Source of the DNA: Mycobacterium sp. 141
GTDB lineage: Bacteria; Actinomycetota; Actinomycetes; Mycobacteriales; Mycobacteriaceae
DNA length: 64,000 bases
Assembly: GCF_000382405.1 (NCBI RefSeq)
Contig: NZ_KB908263.1
Span: forward strand, 1 to 64,000
Direction of reading: 5' to 3'
The position numbers were made by a program, and so were the translations under genes. Numbering within the stretch: the stretch's first letter is position 1; every line of letters begins with the position of its first letter. Positions 9,213-16,752 of the stretch are shown in pieces. The notes under the pieces were generated by a model. The model ran no database searches. It was not told where the DNA came from and saw nothing but the letters and a program-made list of their open reading frames with translations.

Positions 9213-9503
9213 ATGAACGAGTGGATCAATTTCGCGGCCGTCGGCAAGATCCTGCTTTTCGGCCTGGCCATAGGTGCTGCGGTGCCGACCCTGTTCGCCC
9301 TCGGAGTCCGGCTCAGCACCGCCGCTGCGGCAGGTCCGGACGATCAGTCCAGCGCCGGGCGGCGTCGGCTGCTGGTCGGCCTCAGCTGGACGATCTTTGG
9401 GTTGGTTCTGGTTGTCGTCGTCACCGGCGTGTTGTTCATCGCCAACAACTTCATCGGCCACCACACCGGCGTCTACCTGTTCGGCACGGCGACCCACAAA
9501 TAA
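9213..9503 (+). CDS. small two-helix membrane protein linked to PiT
   Basis: A 96-residue protein with two transmembrane helices (around ILLFGLAIGAAVPTLFALG and TIFGLVLVVVVTGVLFI) and a short polar linker. The ATG at 9213 lies 18 bases after the transporter stop, with a purine-rich GGAACGGAAG upstream. It is a paralogue of the protein at 54432-54710: both begin with a few polar residues, share a pattern of helix, Ser/Gly linker and helix, and end in a polar tail. The constant position after a PiT gene suggests an accessory or regulatory subunit for phosphate uptake; this is inference from context only. Confidence 0.8.
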   Translation: MNEWINFAAVGKILLFGLAIGAAVPTLFALGVRLSTAAAAGPDDQSSAGRRRLLVGLSWTIFGLVLVVVVTGVLFIANNFIGHHTGVYLFGTATHK

Positions 9504-9506
9504 TCG

Positions 9507-9644
9507 ATGGTGGCGGCACCCCTGAATACTTTCTTCGCGAGGGTCGTGGCTTGGATCACCGCCGGCTACCCGGAGAGTGTTCCCGGGCCGGACCGCGTAT
9601 CCCTGCTGGCGCTGCTCCGGCGGCGGTTGACCGATGACGAGGTC
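9507..9644 (+). pseudogene. DUF3349 gene truncated after 46 codons
   Basis: The reading frame starts at ATG 9507, three bases after the preceding stop. It encodes NTFFARVVAWITAGYPESVP and LLALLRRRLTDDEV, which align with the first 46 residues of the intact DUF3349 proteins at 54110-54418 and 56276-56608. After LTDDEV the homology ends abruptly and the frame runs through the TetR promoter and into the regulator gene. About half the domain is missing, including the conserved end EDIERVRERLAAKGWPL. The break coincides with the operator region of the TetR gene, suggesting that the TetR-hydrolase pair replaced the end of a phosphate-locus gene. Confidence 0.7.
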
Positions 9645-9650
9645 AGATTT

Positions 9651-9708
9651 CCGACCGACGGTCGGCCATACAGACCAGTGGTTGACCATACCGACCGATG
9701 GTCGGTAT
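9651..9708. promoter_or_regulatory. two palindromic operators upstream of the TetR gene
   Basis: The stronger site at 9688-9708 has 9-base arms (ATACCGACC and GGTCGGTAT) around GAT, a perfect dyad. A second site at 9651-9665 has 6-base arms with the same core (CCGACC, GAC, GGTCGG). Both lie within 70 bases of the regulator start, so autoregulation by the TetR protein is the natural reading. Confidence 0.75.
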
Positions 9709-9717
9709 GGTCGTGGC

Positions 9718-10422
9718 ATGCCGCGGGTGATCAAGCATCCCGATGTCCGCCGAGCAGAGCTGCTGGACCGGGCGTTGGCGTTGTTCCTGCAGCGCGGCTA
9801 CGACAATGTCAGCCTCAATGACCTGATCGCCGATGCGGGAGTCTCCAAAGGCGCGTTCTACCATTGGTTCCCGTCAAAGGAAGCGCTCATCGTCGCGTTG
9901 GCCGACCGCATCGTCCGCGACCAGTTCACCACCATCGAAGCCACTGTCGCCCAGTGCGACGGCAATGCGCTGGACAAGTTGAACACCCTGCTGCAGTCCG
10001 GATTTGACGTCAAGGTTGCGACGGGGACGCCCGAACAGCTGGCGGCGGCGGTGTCGCTGCTGAGACCCGAAAACGCTCAGCTCTATGCGCGCATCGTCGC
10101 ACTCGGAGAGGACCTGGCCCGACCACTGCTCACACAGCTGATATCCGATGGCGTGACACAGGGCACCTTCGACACCTTCGACGCCGAAGGGGTCGCCGAC
10201 ATGCTCCAGGGCTTCGCCGCACGCACCAACTCGAACCTGCTGCGGGTGGCCGATGCCGCCGACGATTCCGCCAGAAGCCACGAAATTGACCTACTAACAA
10301 CACGTTTCAGACTTCACGGGCTGGCCATAGACCGCATCCTCGGACTTGCCGACGGCAGCGTGGCCACACTCACCCGAGAGCAGGTCGACACCATGCTGGC
10401 GGGGTTGCCGCGCAACTACTGA
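9718..10422 (+). CDS. TetR/AcrR family transcriptional regulator
   Basis: About 234 residues. The N-terminal DNA-binding domain is typical: ELLDRALALFLQRGYDNVSL, then the helix-turn-helix LIADAGVSKGAFYHWFPSKEAL at residues 30-52. The C-terminal ligand-binding half is helical and not recognisable by motif. I start it at ATG 9718; an in-frame extension to 9634 would run through the operators. The next gene, an alpha/beta-hydrolase-fold protein, begins 38 bases downstream and is probably cotranscribed. The likely ligand is unknown. Confidence 0.88.
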   Translation: MPRVIKHPDVRRAELLDRALALFLQRGYDNVSLNDLIADAGVSKGAFYHWFPSKEALIVALADRIVRDQFTTIEATVAQCDGNALDKLNTLLQSGFDVKVATGTPEQLAAAVSLLRPENAQLYARIVALGEDLARPLLTQLISDGVTQGTFDTFDAEGVADMLQGFAARTNSNLLRVADAADDSARSHEIDLLTTRFRLHGLAIDRILGLADGSVATLTREQVDTMLAGLPRNY

Positions 10423-10460
10423 TGTCACGCCGTGAGCCGAAACCCAAGGAGTCCTAAGCC

Positions 10461-11366
10461 ATGTTGAACTCGAAACCAAGCTATTCAACGGGAACGGTGA
10501 TGTCAAAAGACGGCACAACGATCGGCTTTCGTCGGCTCGGCCGCGGCCCAGGACTGATCATTCTGCATGGTGGCGCACTCGCCTCACAGCACTACATGAA
10601 GTTGGCCGCCACATTGGCCAACCAGTTCACCGTCTACCTCCCTGACCGCCGTGGCCGAGGTATGAGCGGCCCCTACGGGCCGAATTACCAGATCGCGCGC
10701 GAAGACGAAGACCTCGCCGCGGTCGTCACCGCTACGAACGCGCACTACGTCTTCGGTGTCGCCGACGGCGGCTTGTTCGCGCTGCACGGCGCCGTGACCA
10801 TTCCGGCGATCCGCAAGGTCGCTGTCTTCGAGCCGGTCATATTCGTCGGCCAACCGGGTCTGGATGAATTCAAAGCAGTAATCAGCCGTGGGCAACGGCT
10901 GGTCACCAGCGGCGACATCGGGGCTGCAATGGCCAGCCTCGCCGCGGATGCGACGCGCTCTGACCCTCGGACACAAGCGGTTTCAGCACCGTATCGCCTC
11001 CTGCAACGAATCATGATCAGCCCCATCGTCTGCCGGGGCTGGCTGTGGGCCGATGCCCGGCTGGCCAAAGGTGACAATGCCGCACTGCGCGACCTGATCG
11101 TGGCGTGGAAACAGGAGTTGGACGTCGTCATAGCCAGCGAAGGCACCATCGACGACTACAAGAACGTCACCGCAGAGGTCTTGCTGCTGTGCGGCAGCGG
11201 CGCGCCGCCACTGTTCACCGGCACCCTCGACGCCCTGCAAAAAGTGCTCCCGCATGTGACTCGGACCGAACTTCCCGGCCTCAATCACGGTGGGCCCCAA
11301 GACCAAGGCGGCAACCCGGTCGTCATCGCCGCACAGTTGCGCCGATTCTTCTCCGCAGACGCCTAG
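10461..11366 (+). CDS. alpha/beta-hydrolase-fold protein lacking the usual nucleophile
   Basis: A 301-residue soluble protein with a good AAGGAG before the ATG at 10461. The fold is shown by the HG oxyanion region (LIILHGGALASQHY), the strand DRRGRGMSG, and a C-terminal histidine in LPGLNHGGP. The nucleophile elbow, usually G-x-S-x-G, reads GVADGG at about residue 98, so the serine position holds alanine. It may be catalytically inactive, use another residue, or act as a cofactor-free oxygenase-like or binding protein. It follows the TetR gene and is probably controlled by it. Confidence 0.8.
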   Translation: MLNSKPSYSTGTVMSKDGTTIGFRRLGRGPGLIILHGGALASQHYMKLAATLANQFTVYLPDRRGRGMSGPYGPNYQIAREDEDLAAVVTATNAHYVFGVADGGLFALHGAVTIPAIRKVAVFEPVIFVGQPGLDEFKAVISRGQRLVTSGDIGAAMASLAADATRSDPRTQAVSAPYRLLQRIMISPIVCRGWLWADARLAKGDNAALRDLIVAWKQELDVVIASEGTIDDYKNVTAEVLLLCGSGAPPLFTGTLDALQKVLPHVTRTELPGLNHGGPQDQGGNPVVIAAQLRRFFSADA

Positions 11367-11573
11367 TACCGCAGCCGCAGATCGATGCGCACGGTATCCC
11401 ATTTATGAAGAGCCAGTTACGACTTGGTGGTACGTACTTATTCGCGTGCGGTGCACCCGTCAGTAATTGGCAGCTCAAACACAGGTAGTCCACTACTCGT
11501 GTGGGGGCTCCTCTCACGGCGATAGCCTCGTTTTCGGGGACGAGGTACTGCTTGAGGGAGGAGCAGCATTCTG

Positions 11574-12593
11574 ATGGGCAAGCAGAACTTCTGTGTAAGC
11601 GAAAATGAGATCTTTATCGACGGTATTCCCGTCGATAAATCGGTGTTTATCGCGTACTGCACCGATAGCGACGAAGCTGCGAGAAGGCTGCAAAAGCTGT
11701 TCCACCACGATCAGTTGGTGCGTGCCAAGTCAGCGGTGTTCGACGCCGGGCTGTACTCGTTAAGCAGAAAGTCTCGCCGGTGGGTGCAGATCGGAATCCG
11801 GCCTGCCGCCGACCAGGTCTCATTGCGCCGCGTGTATTCAAGCGTGTCTGGTCTTGCGGAGAACCTACTCCTGTCGGGTGCAGCTCGGAACTTCTTCTAC
11901 ATGCATAAGCCGCCTGGAATTCGACTCCGGTTTGAAGCATCCGACGATGCGTCGATCAATACTGTGCGGCTTGGTATCGACGATGTGATGCAGCGAATGA
12001 AGCGTGATCGTCTGATTGTAAATATTCAGTCGGGTGTGTACGAGCCGGAGACCTACTTATTTGGCGGATCTGCGTCCATGGACCACGTGCACGGGTTATT
12101 CACGATAGATTCGCTCTTTTGGCTTCGACATCACGCGGAAATCCCCCAAGAAATATCTCGATCTCTACCGGTATGGCTGATTTCGCTGGAATTGCTTCAC
12201 GGCGTGTTCGACGGCTTAGGGATTGATGGCTGGGAAGCGACTGGAGTGTGGGATTGTCTCCGCACCGAGGCTGGCCGCTGTATCTCAGGTGAGGTCAAGG
12301 CATTATCGGATTTCACAGAGGTGGCGGGTGCGCTGTCAGCCCAGTGGTGGGATCGCGCCAACCTCCTTGATACTGCTGATCCGGAGTCTGCTGAACTCAT
12401 CACGCGTCATCGCGAAGCATTGCGAGTTGGGGCACGGCGCTGGAAAGAAGCGTACTTTGCGACAACCTCAACGGAGCTTGGGCCGCGACAGGCTGCCGCA
12501 TATTACGTGATATTTCACTGGAACCGCGCCGGCATGACTCCAGAGAAGCAAGCACTATTCGCCGAGTCCCTTGCTGAGATGCGATCCCGGTAA
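11574..12593 (+). CDS. lanthipeptide dehydratase elimination domain (thiopeptide-type LanB C-domain)
   Basis: A 339-residue protein resembling the stand-alone C-terminal part of class I lantibiotic dehydratases (Lant_dehydr_C / TIGR03891 'thiopep_ocin' type). Signs are the N-terminal RRWVQIGIRP strand, FFYMHKPPGIRLRF, YEPETYLFGG near residue 160, MDHVHGLFTIDS, and the ending RQAAAYYVIFHWNRAGM. In this family the domain removes glutamate from glutamylated Ser/Thr to give dehydroalanine or dehydrobutyrine. A strong GGGAGGAG sits at 11556-11563. The stop overlaps the next start by one base. It opens the low-GC island; no gene lies in the 207 bases before it, though they may hold its promoter. 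Confidence 0.82.
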   Translation: MGKQNFCVSENEIFIDGIPVDKSVFIAYCTDSDEAARRLQKLFHHDQLVRAKSAVFDAGLYSLSRKSRRWVQIGIRPAADQVSLRRVYSSVSGLAENLLLSGAARNFFYMHKPPGIRLRFEASDDASINTVRLGIDDVMQRMKRDRLIVNIQSGVYEPETYLFGGSASMDHVHGLFTIDSLFWLRHHAEIPQEISRSLPVWLISLELLHGVFDGLGIDGWEATGVWDCLRTEAGRCISGEVKALSDFTEVAGALSAQWWDRANLLDTADPESAELITRHREALRVGARRWKEAYFATTSTELGPRQAAAYYVIFHWNRAGMTPEKQALFAESLAEMRSR

Positions 12594-15052
12594 TGACAAA
12601 AGATCGTGATGCTTTCGGCGATTCAGCGCTCCTGCGCACCGCAGGTGTGCCTGTTAAATATTGGTTATCCGGCGCTAATCCAGGAATTTTCGATAAAGCG
12701 CGGGAAAGTTTGCTTTTGAAACGCAGCTATTGTAAATCATCCCTCCACCTGGCCCAGACGATCGGTGACACGATCGTTCCGGCACAGTCGCTGTCGAGAG
12801 ACGATCGAAGATTTGCACTCGCTGCGCGTCGGACACTGCACAAGGGCGAGCTGTTGACGGATCCCGAGTCGACTCGGTTGTCCCATTTGATATCTACCGC
12901 TGGCCCTGATCCCATGCTCATCCAAGATTTCCGCCGACACTGTGAACTCGGCCGTGAAGTGGCGGAAATCGATACAGATTTAGACAGCTTGATCAGAGTC
13001 GAAGAAGTTCGACTATCGCGTACTCCAGCTGAAATAGCACGAAAATCTCCGACATTCCGCCGGGTTGTGGATTCGCACTGCTCATCGACAGGGCTTGTCC
13101 ACTCATTACACGCGGAAACTGAGCAGGTTCACGATAGGTATGTCGACTACCTGTGGGGCCGTCTCACCCGCGCATGCACCGATCCGACCCCACTGGGGTG
13201 GCTAAGTCATGTTTCGTTGATAAACCGACGTCAAGACCGGGTGGATTCGCCCTATTGCCCCAGGGTTGAAGGTTGGTTCGCTGCGGATTGGCGCATGAAT
13301 AGACGCCGTCTGAGGGCAAGAACCTGCACGCTGAACGATCTGGATCCGCAGTCGGACTGTCGTGTGGCCATCAATCCGCTTCGTTGGAGTGAAGATGATC
13401 TGGTATTCGCCTACGCTTCGGGTGAAAGCGGCATCCCGCTTGTGGTATCTGTTCACCAAACACACCTTCTGTCCACAATATTCGCGGCGCTGGCCTCGGG
13501 ACCCAAAACTTATCGCGAGATAGCCGAGTACTTCGGCGACGAAGAAAACCCGAGCATGCTTGCGATGCGAGAGGTACTCCACCACTTGATCTCAATCGGG
13601 GTATTAGAGCGATGCATTTCGGCGGGGATCAGCGGTTCTCCAGTGGAATTCGGTGATATCGACAGCAATGTCGCCGCCGGTCCTGTCTCTCCGGCCGAGG
13701 GGTGGCTGGATGTCTACCGTCCGTCAAAGGTCGATCTGGCTCGGCATCGAAACCCCGACCTCGAGCGCGCAGTATCGTGCGCGTTGCGAGCAGCATCATT
13801 GCTCACTGAGCGCAGGCCGGTGGCCACAGGGGACAGCTACAGCAAATCCAGGCCGTGGCCTCTAACTGAAATTCTGCGGTCGCATGTGATGACACCCGGG
13901 CCACTGTCAAGTGGCAATGACAGCGACCACACCGCAGCGCAGTTGGAGCCAGCCGAACACTTGCCTCCTCTACTGAATCTGATTGCAGCTCAAGCGGACT
14001 GCTCCACAGCGTTCACGATCAGTTCGTCATTGTTGGATGACCTTGGGGCTAAGCAGTGGTCGTGGCGATGGCCCGTTGACTGTCTGGTACGGGTGCCAAC
14101 ACCCGAGGCAGAGTTCACAGCGGCTCTTGATCAGTTCTGGCCTCCAGCGACCGTCGACTCCCGCTTCGTCGATTCACTCACGGGATTGCATGGACCTATT
14201 CCGCATGTGGACGCTTACCGGTCATTTTTGCGACAAGTCGAAGAGCTGACTGGCGTGACGTTCGTCGAATTCCTCGCACCGCCACTGTCTGACGCTGCCG
14301 CCAACGCGGTGCGCCGACCCTGTTACACGAGTGCTTGGACAGGCGACCCGCATAGTGCACTGTATTTTGCGGATGCCGACAAACCCGACCGATACATCTC
14401 GCTAGATGAGATTACGATTCGACGACGCACGGACGGTAGTCTTATTGCCGAAGCTGACGGTGCCCCGATTTGGACTATTTATCACGCGACACGCGCACTA
14501 TCCGAACCCTGGGCGACTCTCGGCGAAGCGTTATTCGCCGCGTCACCAAGACTGATGCCGTGGGCCTTCTATCGATTCGACAATCTTCTTGATGAACTTC
14601 CCCAGTCCGTGCAGCTTCCCAGAATCACTGTGGAGGGCGGGTTGGTCATCTCACCGGCGCAGTGGCGGGTACCGCGACATCCTCTGTGGAGCCCTGGCGC
14701 CAGCGTGTCAACAAAGATCAAAGCCCTGATCGGCTTCCGCGAGGAAAAGGGTCTGCCCCGCTGGATTGTCTTGTCGGATACGGTGCACGGGACGAAAAGG
14801 GCATGTGACCTTGAAAGTTTGTCAGCCGTCCGAATGATCGACAGATTCATCAGAACCTGCCCGGACGGAAAACTCATGGAGATGCTGCCGGCGCCGACCC
14901 AATTTCCGGTCGTCGATCGCGCGGAGCATCCGACCGGTGATGCTGTTGCTTCTGAAATGCTGCTTCGATTCCCTATAAATATAGGTGTGCACGTCCTGGC
15001 TGAGAACATCGCATCCGATATTTCCGCGTATTTCTTCCCAGCGGCAAGCTGA
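12593..15052 (+). CDS. lanthipeptide dehydratase glutamylation domain (LanB N-domain, split form)
   Basis: An 819-residue protein matching the N-terminal module of class I LanB enzymes (Lant_dehydr_N). This module transfers glutamate from glutamyl-tRNA to Ser/Thr of a peptide bound by its leader. Diagnostic stretches are RACTDPTPLGWLSHVSL near residue 195, corresponding to the R...TPxG motif of LanB, and later EFLAPPLSDAAANAVRRP. Full LanB enzymes run about 1000 residues; here the elimination part is the preceding gene, as in TbtB/TbtC of thiopeptide pathways. The two overlap by one base (taATG), implying coupled synthesis. AT-rich codons are frequent, unlike the flanking genes. Confidence 0.82.
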   Translation: MTKDRDAFGDSALLRTAGVPVKYWLSGANPGIFDKARESLLLKRSYCKSSLHLAQTIGDTIVPAQSLSRDDRRFALAARRTLHKGELLTDPESTRLSHLISTAGPDPMLIQDFRRHCELGREVAEIDTDLDSLIRVEEVRLSRTPAEIARKSPTFRRVVDSHCSSTGLVHSLHAETEQVHDRYVDYLWGRLTRACTDPTPLGWLSHVSLINRRQDRVDSPYCPRVEGWFAADWRMNRRRLRARTCTLNDLDPQSDCRVAINPLRWSEDDLVFAYASGESGIPLVVSVHQTHLLSTIFAALASGPKTYREIAEYFGDEENPSMLAMREVLHHLISIGVLERCISAGISGSPVEFGDIDSNVAAGPVSPAEGWLDVYRPSKVDLARHRNPDLERAVSCALRAASLLTERRPVATGDSYSKSRPWPLTEILRSHVMTPGPLSSGNDSDHTAAQLEPAEHLPPLLNLIAAQADCSTAFTISSSLLDDLGAKQWSWRWPVDCLVRVPTPEAEFTAALDQFWPPATVDSRFVDSLTGLHGPIPHVDAYRSFLRQVEELTGVTFVEFLAPPLSDAAANAVRRPCYTSAWTGDPHSALYFADADKPDRYISLDEITIRRRTDGSLIAEADGAPIWTIYHATRALSEPWATLGEALFAASPRLMPWAFYRFDNLLDELPQSVQLPRITVEGGLVISPAQWRVPRHPLWSPGASVSTKIKALIGFREEKGLPRWIVLSDTVHGTKRACDLESLSAVRMIDRFIRTCPDGKLMEMLPAPTQFPVVDRAEHPTGDAVASEMLLRFPINIGVHVLAENIASDISAYFFPAAS

Positions 15053-15167
15053 CTAGAAATCAGAAGCTATGAAAGGAGAAGACTGGGAAACATGATATTC
15101 CCTCCGACCTTCACTCGGAGACGCCACAAAAATTCCACACCGTAAATCGGAAAGAAAAGGAACGACA

Positions 15168-15392
15168 ATGACAACTCCAGAGATTTCTGCACTGCATGCT
15201 CGCATCGATGAGCTGGCGTCGAGAATCGCCGGTTCGCGATTCAGCGACGTCGAGGCAACTACCAAAACCAACTGTGAAAGCAAAGGCTGCACAAACTGCC
15301 GAGGTGACAAACTGGAGAATGTTCTGCTGCCGGGTGAGGCCCACGCCCTATCAGGTGCCGAACTAGTCCAGCGGCTACAGGCAAACCGGTAG
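15168..15392 (+). CDS. candidate lanthipeptide precursor with central Cys cluster
   Basis: A 74-residue peptide between the dehydratase and cyclase genes, with AAAAGGAA seven bases before the ATG. Residues 5-22 look like an amphipathic leader helix (ISALHARIDELASRIAG). Thr31, Thr32, Thr34, Ser38 and Thr42 lie among Cys36, Cys41 and Cys44 (TTKTNCESKGCTNCRG), exactly the residues a LanB/LanC pair would convert into thioether rings. A further 30 residues (GDKLENVLLPGEAHALSGAE and onward) follow and contain no cysteine. That is unlike normal lanthipeptides, whose core is C-terminal, and suggests a follower peptide or two-sided processing. A weak FSDVE resembles the FNLD box of class I leaders. 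Confidence 0.7.
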   Translation: MTTPEISALHARIDELASRIAGSRFSDVEATTKTNCESKGCTNCRGDKLENVLLPGEAHALSGAELVQRLQANR

Positions 15393-15410
15393 CAGCAGTA
15401 AATTCGCGAG

Positions 15411-15457
15411 CGAATGGGGTCTGCACGGTAATCTTTCCGTTGCCAAGACCCCATTCG
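15411..15457 (+). promoter_or_regulatory. 11-bp hairpin between precursor and cyclase genes
   Basis: CGAATGGGGTC at 15411-15421 and GACCCCATTCG at 15447-15457 are perfect complements around a 25-base loop that itself contains ACGG/CCGT. There is no U-run, so it may be an attenuator or an RNA-stability element that lets the small precursor be made in excess of the enzymes. It ends 26 bases before the LanC start. Confidence 0.65.
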
Positions 15458-15483
15458 TGCACGCCAGACGAAGGGATATCCGC

Positions 15484-16668
15484 ATGCCATCGACGACCAC
15501 TTTGATGACGCACATGGATGGATTGGCATTCGATTTGGTCAGTGCGTACGCTCACGCGGGCGCCCACGGTCGCAACGCGTCCGGTCACGACCCAGGGCCG
15601 GCGATATTGGCGTCGGTCGCGCTGCAAGAGAGTGACGCAGTCGCCTCGGAAGCCCACAATGCGACTGCGCGCTGGATCGGCGAGATCCCTTCGGATTTCA
15701 ATGCTGCTGGCGCATACGGCGGGTTGGGCGGTTTTCACGCCGGCTTGCGCGCTGCAATCGGGATCTACCCATCGCTGATACCTCTCCGTTCAGCGTTGGC
15801 AGACCGCACCAAACGCTATTTTGGCACTAACGCTTGGCAGACATCTGGTGTGGCGTGGCGGGACTACGACTTATTTACGGGCCCCGCGGGGCTGGTGCTC
15901 GCAGGGATCGCCAATGTGGATGACGCTGAGCTCATCCAGCCTGCCGTTGCGCATCTGGCACTGTTGTGCGACAGTCCTGGCCTGGAAAGGCTGCGAGCCG
16001 GCAATGATATCGACCCACGAAGCGCATTTAATGTCGGCAGGATCAATACCGGGCTTGGACACGGAGTTACCGGAGTCGTGGCTGCGCTGCGTCATGCTGT
16101 TGAGTATCTTCCCGACGGGGAGCGTTACTCGCAGGCACTTTGGAATGCTTGTGAATGGCTTGCGCGTGAAGTATTCGTCGACAATGTCGGTTTGGTGACA
16201 TGGGCGCCCGTGGGGCGCGAGGGTGCCGAGCCTCCTCGCGGTTTCTACCGCCGGCAAGCGTGGTGCTATGGAACCCCCGGCATCGCCTGGACGCTTTGGG
16301 ACGCCGCGCGAGTACTGGGTGACAACACATTGCGGGATCTCGCGTGCGAAGCAATCGCATCATATATGCGGTGTTTTCGCGAGGTCAGGTATTTCGATGA
16401 CGACGATGTCGGAGCTGCACTGAGCCTATGCCATGGCGCAGCGGGAATTCTGGCAGTTGTTGATGCCTTCATTCGAACAGCTGGTTTGACTGAGCTGGAG
16501 GAATTGCGGACAGAACTGATGCAGCTCATTGCCTCGCAGCGAGCGGACATCGCCGAACTTGGCGAGAACGATATGACGATACTGGGCGGAGCCGCTGGAA
16601 TCGCCGCTATCTGGATAACCGCCCGTGGCGGCTCCAGGGCGTGGCTGCCACTGATCGCATTGCGTTGA
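15484..16668 (+). CDS. LanC-type lanthionine cyclase
   Basis: About 394 residues forming the alpha/alpha-barrel of LanC cyclases, which bind zinc and add peptide cysteines to dehydrated residues. The glycine-rich inner-helix motifs recur (GAYGGLGGFHAG, TGPAGLVLAG, NTGLGHGVTGV, YGTPGIAW, LCHGAAGI, LGGAAGIAA). The zinc ligands are Cys261 (WCYG), Cys316 and His317 (LCHG). The start is ATG 15484 with AAGGG upstream; GTG at 15457 lies inside the preceding hairpin. It is the last clear gene of the lanthipeptide island. No transporter, protease or immunity gene follows. Confidence 0.88.
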   Translation: MPSTTTLMTHMDGLAFDLVSAYAHAGAHGRNASGHDPGPAILASVALQESDAVASEAHNATARWIGEIPSDFNAAGAYGGLGGFHAGLRAAIGIYPSLIPLRSALADRTKRYFGTNAWQTSGVAWRDYDLFTGPAGLVLAGIANVDDAELIQPAVAHLALLCDSPGLERLRAGNDIDPRSAFNVGRINTGLGHGVTGVVAALRHAVEYLPDGERYSQALWNACEWLAREVFVDNVGLVTWAPVGREGAEPPRGFYRRQAWCYGTPGIAWTLWDAARVLGDNTLRDLACEAIASYMRCFREVRYFDDDDVGAALSLCHGAAGILAVVDAFIRTAGLTELEELRTELMQLIASQRADIAELGENDMTILGGAAGIAAIWITARGGSRAWLPLIALR

Positions 16669-16674
16669 TCCATC

Positions 16675-16692
16675 GACGTTCTGAAGAACGTC
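16675..16692 (+). terminator. hairpin after lanC
   Basis: GACGTTC and GAACGTC form a 7-bp stem around TGAA, beginning 7 bases after the LanC stop. The following bases lack a strong T-run, so it is a weak terminator candidate closing the lanthipeptide operon. Confidence 0.5.
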
Positions 16693-16752
16693 CTATGAAA
16701 ATGATTGCAGGACAATACACCTCGCATAATGCGATGCGCCGCGGCCGCAGTA

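Noticed and set aside
8277..9734. A 485-codon antisense frame across the first PiT locus
   Set aside because: Same shadow effect; no ribosome site or recognisable motif.
11485..11496. GTAGT/ACTAC dyad before the lanthipeptide operon
   Set aside because: Only 5-bp arms; could be chance. No matching -10/-35 was convincing.
15092..15145. A 17-codon frame (MIFPPTFTRRRHKNSTP) between lanB and the precursor
   Set aside because: No cysteine, no close ribosome site and no leader-like helix; probably untranslated leader of the precursor gene.
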